NCBI GenBank assembly: GCA_943326315.2
Contig: CALPSU020000117.1
Span: 1-7,765, forward strand
DNA: 7,765 nucleotides
Source of the DNA: Chryseobacterium gleum
GTDB taxonomy: Bacteria; Bacteroidota; Bacteroidia; Flavobacteriales_D; Crocinitomicaceae
Direction: 5' to 3'
The position numbers and the translations under genes were made by a program. Under the pieces are notes generated by a model that was given only the letters and a program-made list of their open reading frames with translations, did not search any database and was not told where the DNA came from. Positions 1-6,313 of this stretch are shown here, one piece after another. Within the stretch, counting starts at the first letter, position 1, and each line of letters begins with the position of its first letter.

Positions 1-486
1 ATCTTCTCTTGTAGCATCTTCCAATTGGTATTCTTTACGCATTGGAAAATAATCCATACTATCTTCGTTAAGTATTCTAGTTAAATTTGGATGTCCTGAA
101 AAAATAACACCATAGAAATCGTATGTCTCTCTTTCTAACCAATTTGCACCAGAATGAATATCTGTAATGGTTTGAATTTTAGGACTATCAATAGAAATGA
201 AAGCCTTCAAGCGAATACGAAAATTATTCACTAAACTGTGAATATGGTAAACAACAGCTAATTCACGTCCTTTATCTTCTGGATAATGTACAGCTCCTAA
301 TACTGTTAAATAATTTATTTGAAGTGAATCTTCCTTTTTCAACCATTCAATAATAGAATGAGCATCCGTAGAAGGCACTTCTAAAGTCAAAAGATCAAAA
401 GGTGCTGTAAATTCACCTATTTTATCTCCGAAAGTATCCTTTAATTTTGCGAATACATTTTCGTTTGTAAGCTTACCATTAGTCAT
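1..486 (-). CDS. nuoC: NADH-quinone oxidoreductase subunit C (partial, C-terminus off the left edge)
   Basis: The first 162 codons of the 30-kDa subunit of respiratory complex I, part of the peripheral arm that passes electrons from NADH to quinone at the inner membrane. I translated it from the ATG at 486-484, and the frame stays open to base 1. The family signature is clear at residues 118-139: ERE-YDFYG, then GHPNL and RIL. It continues with a DYFPMRKEY stretch typical of the NuoC C-terminus, so probably only a few residues are missing. It is a separate NuoC, not a NuoCD fusion, as far as the window shows. Its start overlaps the nuoB stop by 8 bp (479-486), which suggests translational coupling. 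I see no Shine-Dalgarno site. It is the third gene of a minus-strand nuoABC operon, and nuoD is expected just outside the window. Confidence 0.96.
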   Translation of the reverse strand, partial: MTNGKLTNENVFAKLKDTFGDKIGEFTAPFDLLTLEVPSTDAHSIIEWLKKEDSLQINYLTVLGAVHYPEDKGRELAVVYHIHSLVNNFRIRLKAFISIDSPKIQTITDIHSGANWLERETYDFYGVIFSGHPNLTRILNEDSMDYFPMRKEYQLEDATRED

Positions 487-1036
487 TCGCTTCAATTTTA
501 AATGTTTTTAACATTTCTTTATATTCGGATGAATTTCGACGTCGTAATGATTCATGTTTAACTAATTCATGAATTTTCATTATTCCATCAATAATTTGCT
601 CAGGGCGAGGAGGGCATCCAGGAACATAAACATCCACTGGTATTATTCTATCAATACCTTGTAAAACACTATATGTATCAAAAATACCTCCACTTGATGC
701 ACAAGCTCCGACAGATAAAACCCATTTAGGCTCTGACATTTGCTCGTATACCTTTTTAAGAACAGGTGCTAATTTTTTTGATATTGTACCTGCAACTATC
801 AATAAATCAGCTTGTCTCGGTGAAAAAGACATACGCTCCATTCCAAAGCGAGAAAGATCATAGTTACTTCCCATAGTAGCCATAAATTCAATCCCACAAC
901 AAGAAGTTGCAAAAGGTAAAGGCCAAACTGAATTTGCACGAGCTAATCCAATTGCTTTATCTAGCATTGTTAATTGGAAACCTTGACCATTGATCGTTTC
1001 CATTGTTTCGTCTACTTTTACTTTTATTTCTCCCAT
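479..1036 (-). CDS. nuoB: NADH-quinone oxidoreductase subunit B
   Basis: Complex I subunit that carries the terminal 4Fe-4S cluster N2, which hands electrons to quinone at the junction of the peripheral and membrane arms. The 185-residue protein has the usual family length. The cluster ligands are all present: the tandem pair C46-C47 in SCCGIEF, C112 in GACASSGG and C141 in VPGCPPRP. The quinone-site segment around residues 57-70 (SNYDLSRFGMER) is also intact. The ATG at 1036-1034 lies inside the end of nuoA (13-bp overlap) and is preceded by a good AAAGGAG ribosome binding site. The end overlaps nuoC by 8 bp. Order and overlaps are those of a standard nuo operon. I see nothing unusual in the protein. 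Confidence 0.99.
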   Translation of the reverse strand: MGEIKVKVDETMETINGQGFQLTMLDKAIGLARANSVWPLPFATSCCGIEFMATMGSNYDLSRFGMERMSFSPRQADLLIVAGTISKKLAPVLKKVYEQMSEPKWVLSVGACASSGGIFDTYSVLQGIDRIIPVDVYVPGCPPRPEQIIDGIMKIHELVKHESLRRRNSSEYKEMLKTFKIEAND

Positions 1037-1389
1037 TCTAGTGCTCCTTTTTTAAGTACATAGACAAATCCTATTAAGAAAAATGCAACAAACATAATTA
1101 CTGCTAATAGCCCTTCCAATTCTAATGCTTTAAAATTAACTGCATAAGGATAAAAGAATATAACCTCAACATCAAATAAAACAAATAAAATTGCTGTTAA
1201 AAAATAACGAACCGAAACTGGAAAACGAGCATTTCCTTCAGATTCAATTCCACATTCAAAATTGGAATCCTTTGTTTTTGATTTTAATCGAGGTCCTAAA
1301 AAATGTGTCCCAACCAAAACAGCAACAACAAAAGCCATCGCTACCCCAGCTTGAATAAGGATTGGTAAATAATCATTCGCTGTTGTCAT
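1024..1389 (-). CDS. nuoA: NADH-quinone oxidoreductase subunit A
   Basis: Small membrane subunit of complex I that contributes to the quinone-binding region beside NuoH. The 121-residue protein has three hydrophobic helices, at about residues 8-31, 62-82 and 92-112. The loop between helices 1 and 2 carries the conserved FECG motif (44-47), with its family-typical cysteine. Helix 2 carries the FDVEVIFFYP motif (72-81) with the conserved acidic pair D73 and E75. It ends in KKGALEWEK, a typical NuoA tail. It is the first gene of the minus-strand nuoABC operon, with a Bacteroidota-type promoter about 30 nt upstream of its ATG. Its final codons also encode the ribosome binding site of nuoB. Confidence 0.97.
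   Translation of the reverse strand: MTTANDYLPILIQAGVAMAFVVAVLVGTHFLGPRLKSKTKDSNFECGIESEGNARFPVSVRYFLTAILFVLFDVEVIFFYPYAVNFKALELEGLLAVIMFVAFFLIGFVYVLKKGALEWEK
1044..1050 (-). promoter_or_regulatory. Ribosome binding site of nuoB, inside the nuoA coding region
   Basis: Read on the minus strand, AAAGGAG lies 7 nt before the nuoB ATG. It is the only strong Shine-Dalgarno match I noticed before a gene in this window; most starts here have A-rich leaders instead. It supports the ATG at 1036 as the nuoB start. The same bases encode the Lys-Lys-Gly near the end of NuoA, so coding constraint could also explain them. Confidence 0.55.
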
Positions 1390-1424
1390 ATATTACTTTT
1401 TAAATTATTAACATAATTAGCGCG

Positions 1425-1457
1425 CAAATTTATAGTTTTTAAACGTAGTACATTCAA
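1425..1457 (-). promoter_or_regulatory. Promoter of the nuoABC operon
   Basis: On the minus strand the -7 element TAAATTTG (1432-1425) matches the Bacteroidota consensus TAnnTTTG exactly. A TTG -33 element lies at 1457-1455, with a 22-bp spacer, within the 17-23 bp reported for Flavobacterium. Transcription would start near 1419, giving a leader of about 30 nt before nuoA. The spacer is at the long end, so confidence is moderate. Confidence 0.6.
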
Positions 1458-1504
1458 TTTTTAACTAATAAAATAAGTATTTTTTTATTTTTCATTCTAA
1501 AAAT

Positions 1505-2899
1505 CTACTTATGAGCATCTTCTAATAAATCTAAAACTGTTTTTACAGGGCTAAAAGTTGTCGAAGGAATCTCTACAAAAAGACTATTCCAATGTGCCAT
1601 ACTACCATTCCATAAACCTGGCAATTCTGTAAATCTAATATCTTGTCCTCTGTATTTTTTCTTGACTACAAAGAACTTTGAATCATCTTTAAAATCTTGC
1701 AAATCAAATGATTCTCCATTAATATTTTTTATCGAAGCAACTATCATTACAGGATTAAAATAAGTACTCTGAACCATTAAACGATATTGTTTACCTCGCA
1801 TTGTAATCTGAGCTTTTTCAACAATTTGTTTTGAAATTATTCCATTATCATTTACCCAAAAAGGTCCTCCCCCAGGTTGACCTTCATTTCGAACCATTCC
1901 ACAAATTCTTATTGGTCTATTCAATAAAACTTGAATTTCATCGATAGTAATATTTTCTATCATTGCTGGATCATATAATTCAAAACGGCGATTTAAAATT
2001 TTCAATCCGTCTAGACTAGGATTTTCAGCCAATAATTTTATTTCTTTTTTGAACTCAATCATTGCACCCCCCAATAATTTCCAAATCGAAATTGCTTCTT
2101 CTGATTTGGAAAGATGCTGAATATTATCAATGTTTTTAATGAAAATTAATTCACTCTCAATTTGATTTAAATTTTCAAGAAGAGCTCCATGTCCAGCTGG
2201 TCTTTCCAAAACACCTCCATCTTCAAATTTAAAAGTATCTCCATTTTCAATGAAAGCAATTGAATTTGTTGAAGGATCTTGATCAGAAAAAGAGATATCG
2301 TAAGTTTGACCAGTTAAACCTTGTGCTTGTAAGATCCCTTTTTTTATGGCATCTTCAAATTTAGATTGAACTGTAAAATGAAAATTAACATTATCTTCCT
2401 TCACCCTCATTCCTTGTAAAACTTGTTCTTGAAAAGGAGTTAAAATAAAAGGATCTGTTTTATGAAATGGTATTAATCCCTTTGGCAAATCACCATAACC
2501 CATACCATGTTCTTTCAACAAGTATGAAACAAATTCATCTAAATCTAGATCGTGAGTTTTAAGTTTTTTTCTGATTTCTAAAGGTAATTGCTGAAAAAAT
2601 GCAAATTCTGTAATATGATTTAAAAACTTTTCAACCTGACTTCTATTATTTTCATTTGGTTCATCTAAAAAATCAAACAAAAATTGAAACATTCTAGATC
2701 CTGAGCCAGAAGCAGGAATAAAAAAACAAGATGAAAAATTTTCCTTATCAAAAAGATTAATTAGATAATTTTGATCTTTCGCTGAGATTTGAAGTACTCC
2801 CTCCCCTAATTTACAAGGCGAAACTAATACAACCTCAGGATGAGATCCCATTACTTTATCTTTTTGTTCTTCAATTTTAGATATTAATAAACTTTTCAT
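1505..2899 (-). CDS. DUF4301 family protein, putative nucleotidyltransferase-like
   Basis: A 464-residue soluble protein that I recognise as the DUF4301 family of Bacteroidota, which to my knowledge has no assigned function. Conserved blocks in order: FIPASGSGSRMF (60-71), LPKGLIPFH (138-146), HFTV (174-177), FSDQDPST (204-211), RPAGHGALLENLN (233-245), IFIKNIDN (252-259), RNEGQPGGGPFW (337-348) and LPGLWNGSMAHWN (426-438). No signal peptide or membrane segment is visible. The order glycine-rich loop, Pro-Lys, Phe-x-Gln, Gly-His-Gly, Asn-x-Asp-Asn recalls UDP-sugar pyrophosphorylases, so a nucleotide-binding GT-A fold is a reasonable inference, but substrate and reaction are unknown. It starts with ATG at 2899, is divergent from the methyltransferase across a very short gap, and lies 115 bp upstream of nuoA on the same strand. 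I saw no clear promoter for it. Confidence 0.93.
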   Translation of the reverse strand: MKSLLISKIEEQKDKVMGSHPEVVLVSPCKLGEGVLQISAKDQNYLINLFDKENFSSCFFIPASGSGSRMFQFLFDFLDEPNENNRSQVEKFLNHITEFAFFQQLPLEIRKKLKTHDLDLDEFVSYLLKEHGMGYGDLPKGLIPFHKTDPFILTPFQEQVLQGMRVKEDNVNFHFTVQSKFEDAIKKGILQAQGLTGQTYDISFSDQDPSTNSIAFIENGDTFKFEDGGVLERPAGHGALLENLNQIESELIFIKNIDNIQHLSKSEEAISIWKLLGGAMIEFKKEIKLLAENPSLDGLKILNRRFELYDPAMIENITIDEIQVLLNRPIRICGMVRNEGQPGGGPFWVNDNGIISKQIVEKAQITMRGKQYRLMVQSTYFNPVMIVASIKNINGESFDLQDFKDDSKFFVVKKKYRGQDIRFTELPGLWNGSMAHWNSLFVEIPSTTFSPVKTVLDLLEDAHK

Positions 2900-2936
2900 T
2901 GTATGCTAATAATATAAAGTTTTGTTTATTTGCATT

Positions 2937-3704
2937 GTGAATATACTCGTAGAATATATAAACTATCGCTTCAAAGCAAAAGGAAGACATGGCGTTCATT
3001 CCCCTTTTGTCTATTCATTCATTAATGAATGTCTTAATACAAAGATTGATAAAAAATTTAAAATTGAACGAAAAAAACTCTTCAAAAAACTAAAAAAAGA
3101 TCAGACAATTATTTCAATAAATGATTTTGGTGCTGGATCAAAAAAACTTAGTAAACAAAGATCTATTTCAAAAACACTATCAACAAGCTCATCTAAAGGT
3201 AAATACGGCGATTTATTATATAAAACATCCGCATTTTATCAACCTAAAAATATTCTAGAATTTGGTACTTCGTTAGGTATTGGAACTTTACAATTTCATT
3301 TTGGATCACCAACTACGAAAATCAAAACTGTTGAAGCATGTGAAAACACTTTAAAAATAGCTAAAGACAATTTTAAAACTACAGAATCAAAAAATATTTA
3401 TCCGATCCAATCTACTTTTAACGAATTTTTAGAAACTTGTAAAGACGAAAAATTTGATCTTGTATTTATTGACGGGCATCACGATGGATTGGCCTTATTA
3501 GATTATTTAGATAAGCTTAAAAACTTCGTAGGCAATGATACAATAATTATTCTTGATGATATAAGATGGAGTAAATCAATGCTAAATTCTTGGAATACTA
3601 TTATCCAAGATTCAAATTATCATCTTACAATTGATCTATTTAGAATGGGTATTATTATTCAAAGGAAACAACAAGAAAAAGAACATTTTATTCTGAAAAT
3701 TTAG
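2937..3704 (+). CDS. Class I SAM-dependent methyltransferase
   Basis: A 255-residue protein with a Rossmann-fold methyltransferase core. Counting from the GTG start, motif I is ILEFGTSLGIGT (about 106-117), the acidic end of strand 2 is the Glu in KTVEAC (about 130-135), motif IV is FDLVFIDGHHDG (about 173-184), and a later strand ends in IIILDDIRW. The arrangement resembles the O-methyltransferase-like Methyltransf_24 group. The substrate cannot be told from sequence. The N-terminal KGRHGVHSPFVY and NDFGAGSK blocks are, from memory, typical of a Bacteroidota-specific branch. I chose the GTG at 2937 because MNILVEYINYRF matches the usual N-terminus; the frame extends back to a TTG at 2922, which would add five hydrophobic residues. 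It is divergent from the DUF4301 gene and convergent with the gene ending at 3767. Confidence 0.88.
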   Translation: MNILVEYINYRFKAKGRHGVHSPFVYSFINECLNTKIDKKFKIERKKLFKKLKKDQTIISINDFGAGSKKLSKQRSISKTLSTSSSKGKYGDLLYKTSAFYQPKNILEFGTSLGIGTLQFHFGSPTTKIKTVEACENTLKIAKDNFKTTESKNIYPIQSTFNEFLETCKDEKFDLVFIDGHHDGLALLDYLDKLKNFVGNDTIIILDDIRWSKSMLNSWNTIIQDSNYHLTIDLFRMGIIIQRKQQEKEHFILKI

Positions 3705-3766
3705 TCTTAAAATCCATTTATCAAACTAAATCTAAAACTTAATCTAAGTCTCAACCCAATTTAAAA

Positions 3767-4447
3767 TCAATAAAAATCTTTTCGAAATCCAATATTAAAT
3801 GTAAAAACTATTGGCGAGTTAACATTTGTTGCAACAACAGCTTTAGCTAATTCATTACTGCAAATATTTCCTATTATAAGATAATTAAAAGTAGCATCAC
3901 AAAAAATAGAACCAACACCTGCTATAGTATATTTAGCACCTCCGGAAAGTCCGATTCCTAAATTTAAAACTGTTCCTGAAGATGAAAAACCTGCAGGCAA
4001 TCTATATTTTGCTTTATCAAAAGCATCTAATTTCACAGATGCTCTATTTATAATAGCCATAATATTTGAACCACCATATAATGAAAAACCACTATCATAT
4101 CCATCTAAAATATAATATCTACGTCCTCCATCTATTGTTGTATAATTAAAATAAGTAGCACCACTTACATTTTGAATTGAAAAATCAGTTTGATCTAAAT
4201 TCTCTAAAGTTAGGGAAGGTGCTCCATAAACAGATGGGTCTAGCTTGTTTTTAGCATAAAAAGAAAATTTACCGTAGAGAGAATTTTCATCATCACTAGG
4301 TATTTCTAATCCAAGATGAAACCCTAAATATGGTGATGAATTACCAAAAGGTTTTAAAGTATTAAACCCACCAAATACACTATACTGAGCATTTGAATTT
4401 AAAAAGTAAGACAAACAAAGAATTAACAGAATGAATTTATTTTTCAT
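3767..4447 (-). CDS. Secreted hypothetical protein, probable outer-membrane beta-barrel
   Basis: I do not recognise a named family. The 226-residue protein begins with a clear signal peptide: MKNK, a hydrophobic stretch over about residues 5-16, and a cleavage site after NSNA, leaving mature QYS, a pattern common in Bacteroidota. The rest is rich in Gly, Tyr, Phe, Ser and Asn with alternating strands (such as YLGFHLGLEIP and SLYGKFSFYAKN). It ends in FRKDFY, and a terminal aromatic is usual for outer-membrane barrels. It was probably exported to the outer membrane, but no role can be assigned. The frame opens upstream to an ATG at 4483, inside tag, but the ATG at 4447 puts the signal peptide at the N-terminus and leaves a 10-bp gap after tag. 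The short gap suggests cotranscription with tag. Confidence 0.78.
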   Translation of the reverse strand: MKNKFILLILCLSYFLNSNAQYSVFGGFNTLKPFGNSSPYLGFHLGLEIPSDDENSLYGKFSFYAKNKLDPSVYGAPSLTLENLDQTDFSIQNVSGATYFNYTTIDGGRRYYILDGYDSGFSLYGGSNIMAIINRASVKLDAFDKAKYRLPAGFSSSGTVLNLGIGLSGGAKYTIAGVGSIFCDATFNYLIIGNICSNELAKAVVATNVNSPIVFTFNIGFRKDFY

Positions 4448-4457
4448 ATTTATAATT

Positions 4458-4991
4458 TTATTTTCTTGAATTATAGCTTTCAATTTTTTTTAGTATCCCA
4501 CAATCTTTATCATGAGCACCCGAGAGATAACCTGTACTCATAAGAAATTCATTCACAATTTCCCCTCCTACAAATTTAAAGGTCTTTTTGAATAGTTTCA
4601 ACCATTCTTCTAATATTTTTGAATTATTAACATCTAACCAATTCTTAAATGATCCAAATTCGACTTGAATATGTTTAATTTGATTTGCGTTATATACTAC
4701 TGCATTTATTTTTAATCGATTTCTAATTATTCCACTATTCAGTAATAATTCTGCAATTTTTTCATTTGAATAATTTGCTATTCGTTCAATATTAAAATTA
4801 TCAAATGCCAATCGAAAATTTTCTTGTTTTTTTAAAATAATATCCCATGATAAACCAGCTTGATTAATTTCTAGGATTAGGCGACCAAATAATTCATCAT
4901 CCGAATCTATTCTAAAACCATAATGATTATCATGGTAAATCTTGTGATGATTATCACTTTCAAGATCGATACAATATTTACAGTAACTCAT
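4458..4991 (-). CDS. tag: DNA-3-methyladenine glycosylase I
   Basis: Base-excision repair enzyme that removes 3-methyladenine from alkylated DNA. At 177 residues it is close to the usual length (E. coli Tag is 187). The family's zinc ligands can be matched by position: C4, H20 (in YHDN), H160 and C164, corresponding to E. coli C4, H17, H175 and C179. The base-recognition and catalytic residues also match: Y19, E41 and W49 in the segment ILEINQAGLSW, corresponding to E. coli Y16, E38 and W46. GIIRNRLKI (88-96) and FKFVGGEI (138-145) are further family blocks. The ATG at 4991 gives the MSYCKYC start that supplies the first ligand. It reads away from paaY and is followed 10 bp later by a secreted protein gene that has no obvious link to repair. 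Confidence 0.97.
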   Translation of the reverse strand: MSYCKYCIDLESDNHHKIYHDNHYGFRIDSDDELFGRLILEINQAGLSWDIILKKQENFRLAFDNFNIERIANYSNEKIAELLLNSGIIRNRLKINAVVYNANQIKHIQVEFGSFKNWLDVNNSKILEEWLKLFKKTFKFVGGEIVNEFLMSTGYLSGAHDKDCGILKKIESYNSRK

Positions 4992-4995
4992 TTGA

Positions 4996-5003
4996 CAAAT
5001 GTA
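4996..5003 (-). promoter_or_regulatory. Possible -7 element upstream of tag
   Basis: On the minus strand TACATTTG fits TAnnTTTG exactly, but it ends only 4 nt before the tag ATG and no TTG -33 element lies at proper spacing. If real, it would give a leaderless or nearly leaderless transcript. A chance match is quite possible in such A+T-rich DNA. Confidence 0.25.
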
Positions 5004-5067
5004 TAAAAAAGATTGAAGTTGAGAAAAAGGTTGTGGTTGAGTAGAATATTTAGAACCAACTTTTAAT

Positions 5068-5075
5068 TACTTTTG
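5068..5075 (+). promoter_or_regulatory. Probable -7 element of the paaY-like gene
   Basis: TACTTTTG matches the TAnnTTTG consensus and lies 19 nt upstream of the ATG at 5095, which would leave a leader of roughly 13 nt. The nearest TTG upstream (5037-5039) is 28 bp away, too far for a good -33 element, so only the -7 part is supported. Confidence 0.4.
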
Positions 5076-5094
5076 ATGAAAACAATATAGAAGA

Positions 5095-5691
5095 ATGGCA
5101 ATATACGAATTCAATGGTTTTAAACCTGTAATTAAAAAAAGTAGTTTTATCCATCCTTTAGCTGCAGTAATTGGAAACGTAATAATTGGTGAAAATGTTT
5201 ACGTTGGTCCAGGTGCAGCTATACGAGGAGATTGGGGACAAATTATAATTGAAGACGGTTGTAACGTTCAGGAAAATTGTACAATTCATATGTTTCCAGG
5301 AACTATTACTATTTTGAAAAAAGGTGCTCATATTGGTCACGGAGCAATTATTCATGGTGGCACGATTGGAGAAAACTGTTTAATAGGAATGAATTCTGTA
5401 ATTATGGACGATGTAACTATTGAAAAAGAATCCATTGTCGGAGCATTATGTTTCGTTCCTACTAGAATGGAAATTCCTGAAAGAAGTTTAGTTGTTGGAA
5501 ATCCAGCTAAAATTATTAAACAAGTTTCTGATGAAATGATTGCATGGAAAACAAAAGGCACTTCATTATATCAAACACTTCCTTTAGAATGTCATAATAC
5601 ACTTAAAGAATGTGAACCATTAACTGAAATTGAAAAAGATAGACCTTCACAAGAAAAAATGTTCAGTACATGGAATTCTTTAAATAAATGA
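5095..5691 (+). CDS. paaY: PaaY-like hexapeptide-repeat protein (gamma-carbonic anhydrase fold)
   Basis: A 198-residue left-handed beta-helix protein built from hexapeptide repeats (such as VIIGEN, VYVGPG, TIGENC, LIGMNS) over residues 20-140, followed by an alpha-helical tail. The three metal-binding histidines expected for gamma-carbonic anhydrases are present: H65 (CTIHMF), H82 and H87 (HIGHGAIIHGG). R44 and D46 in RGDWGQ and Q59 match further active-site residues. Sequence and tail (AWKTKGTSLYQTLPLEC) closely resemble E. coli PaaY as I remember it, a thioesterase that hydrolyses ring-hydroxylated phenylacetyl-CoA by-products. No other phenylacetate gene is in the window, so carbonic anhydrase or another acyl-CoA thioesterase role is equally open. 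The ATG at 5095 matches the PaaY N-terminus (MAIYEFNGFKPV). It is divergent from tag and apparently monocistronic. Confidence 0.88.
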   Translation: MAIYEFNGFKPVIKKSSFIHPLAAVIGNVIIGENVYVGPGAAIRGDWGQIIIEDGCNVQENCTIHMFPGTITILKKGAHIGHGAIIHGGTIGENCLIGMNSVIMDDVTIEKESIVGALCFVPTRMEIPERSLVVGNPAKIIKQVSDEMIAWKTKGTSLYQTLPLECHNTLKECEPLTEIEKDRPSQEKMFSTWNSLNK

Positions 5692-5770
5692 CATTAAAAT
5701 ATAATCGTCTTTTGAATCCAGTTAAAAAAACCTTCATTCCAATAAAAACTCTCAACTTTTATAGTAAAGT

Positions 5771-5847
5771 AAAGGCTTAACAAGCTAATAAATAATCATC
5801 GATAAAATTCGTACGTTTGTCGAATACTCCATTATTTACAAGCCTTT
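5771..5847. repeat. Nested inverted repeats in the paaY-HU intergenic region
   Basis: Three inverted repeats are nested. AAAGGCTT (5771-5778) pairs with AAGCCTTT (5840-5847). TAAATAAT (5789-5796) pairs with ATTATTTA (5831-5838). ATTCG (5807-5811) pairs with CGAAT (5821-5825). Together they could form one 77-nt arm with internal loops of 10/1 and 10/5 nt and a 9-nt end loop. There is no T-tract after it, so it is not a canonical intrinsic terminator. Whether it is RNA structure, a protein site or chance in A+T-rich DNA cannot be told from one sequence. Confidence 0.4.
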
Positions 5848-5860
5848 TAGGTATGCTTAT

Positions 5861-5900
5861 CAACAAAAGAGTAGTTTTTTCAACAAAAAAGTAGTTTTTT
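5861..5900. repeat. 20-bp tandem direct repeat with phased A/T tracts, upstream of the HU promoter
   Basis: Two adjacent 20-bp copies (5861-5880 and 5881-5900) of CAACAAAARAGTAGTTTTTT differ at one base (G at 5869, A at 5889). The A or T tracts are centred near 5866, 5877, 5887 and 5897, about one helical turn apart, which predicts intrinsically bent DNA. The array ends 11 bp before the TTTG -33 element of the HU gene. It could be an upstream activating bend, an operator with two sites on the same face, or HU autoregulation; these roles are inferred. Confidence 0.75.
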
Positions 5901-5911
5901 CATATAAATCA

Positions 5912-5942
5912 TTTGGTAAATCTAGATATTCATATATATTTG
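5912..5942 (+). promoter_or_regulatory. Promoter of the HU gene
   Basis: TTTG (5912-5915), a 19-bp spacer and TATATTTG (5935-5942) match the Bacteroidota primary sigma-factor promoter in both elements and in spacing; this is the best promoter in the window. Transcription should start near 5948, giving a leader of about 35 nt. A strong promoter suits an abundant nucleoid protein. Confidence 0.8.
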
Positions 5943-5983
5943 CTAGTATATTATTAATAAACAATATTAAATAACATTAAGCT

Positions 5984-6256
5984 ATGAACAAAGCAGAATT
6001 AATTGATGCTATTGCATCTCAATCAGGTTTATCAAAAGTTGACGCGAAAAAAGCATTAGATGGTTTTGTAGCTGCTACATCAGAAGCAATGAAAGCTGGA
6101 GACAGAATTTCTTTAGTTGGATTTGGTTCTTTCTCTGTTTCTAACCGTGCTGCTAGAACAGGTCGTAACCCACAAACTGGAAAAGAAATTGCTATCGCTG
6201 CAAAAAACGTTATTCGTTTCAAAGCTGGAGCTGAACTTTCTGCAAACGTTAACTAA
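5984..6256 (+). CDS. HU family DNA-binding protein
   Basis: A 90-residue nucleoid-associated protein that binds and bends DNA as a dimer, the usual full length for HU. The N-terminal helical dimerisation half begins MNKAELIDAIA and runs to about residue 45. The family signature GFGSF is at 46-50. The flexible DNA-binding arm contains ARTGRNPQTG (57-66), with the intercalating proline at 63, and a basic FKAG segment follows at 79-82. No IHF-specific extension is present, so it reads as an HU-type homodimer subunit. It has its own strong promoter, a phased A/T-tract repeat upstream, no clear Shine-Dalgarno site and a strong terminator immediately downstream, so it is a single-gene transcription unit, probably highly expressed. 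Confidence 0.98.
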   Translation: MNKAELIDAIASQSGLSKVDAKKALDGFVAATSEAMKAGDRISLVGFGSFSVSNRAARTGRNPQTGKEIAIAAKNVIRFKAGAELSANVN

Positions 6257-6279
6257 GACGTTTAAATTCATTAGAATTG

Positions 6280-6313
6280 AAAAGGGAATCTTGCGATTCC
6301 CTTTTTTGTTTTT
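6280..6313 (+). terminator. Intrinsic terminator of the HU gene
   Basis: A perfect 11-bp stem, AAAAGGGAATC (6280-6290) with GATTCCCTTTT (6295-6305), closes a TTGC tetraloop and runs into a T-rich tract (TTTTTTGTTTTT). It starts 24 nt after the HU stop codon. It separates HU from trmH. Confidence 0.92.

Noticed and set aside
1441..1504. Terminator of the DUF4301 gene in the A+T-rich gap before nuoA
   Set aside because: Only A/T-only pairings such as AAAATAA with TTATTTT are seen; these are expected by chance here.
3705..3766. Bidirectional terminator between the convergent genes
   Set aside because: Only a 5-bp ACTTA-ATC-TAAGT hairpin is visible, with no adjoining T-tract; too weak to call.
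4448..4483. N-terminal extension of the secreted protein to the ATG at 4483
   Set aside because: It would put 12 polar residues before the signal peptide and overlap tag. The ATG at 4447 gives a normal signal peptide start.
5158..5561. Two minus-strand open frames opposite the paaY-like gene (5158-5355 and 5352-5561)
   Set aside because: They are antisense to a strongly conserved gene, have low-complexity composition and resemble no family.
5771..5847. tRNA-like element, because the outer arms span 77 nt
   Set aside because: There is no T-arm GTTCRA sequence, no recognisable anticodon arm and no CCA end; the arms are nested rather than cloverleaf.
5853..5894. 13-codon open frame starting ATGCTTATC in the HU upstream region
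   Set aside because: It is very short and runs through the tandem repeat upstream of the HU promoter, with no initiation signal.
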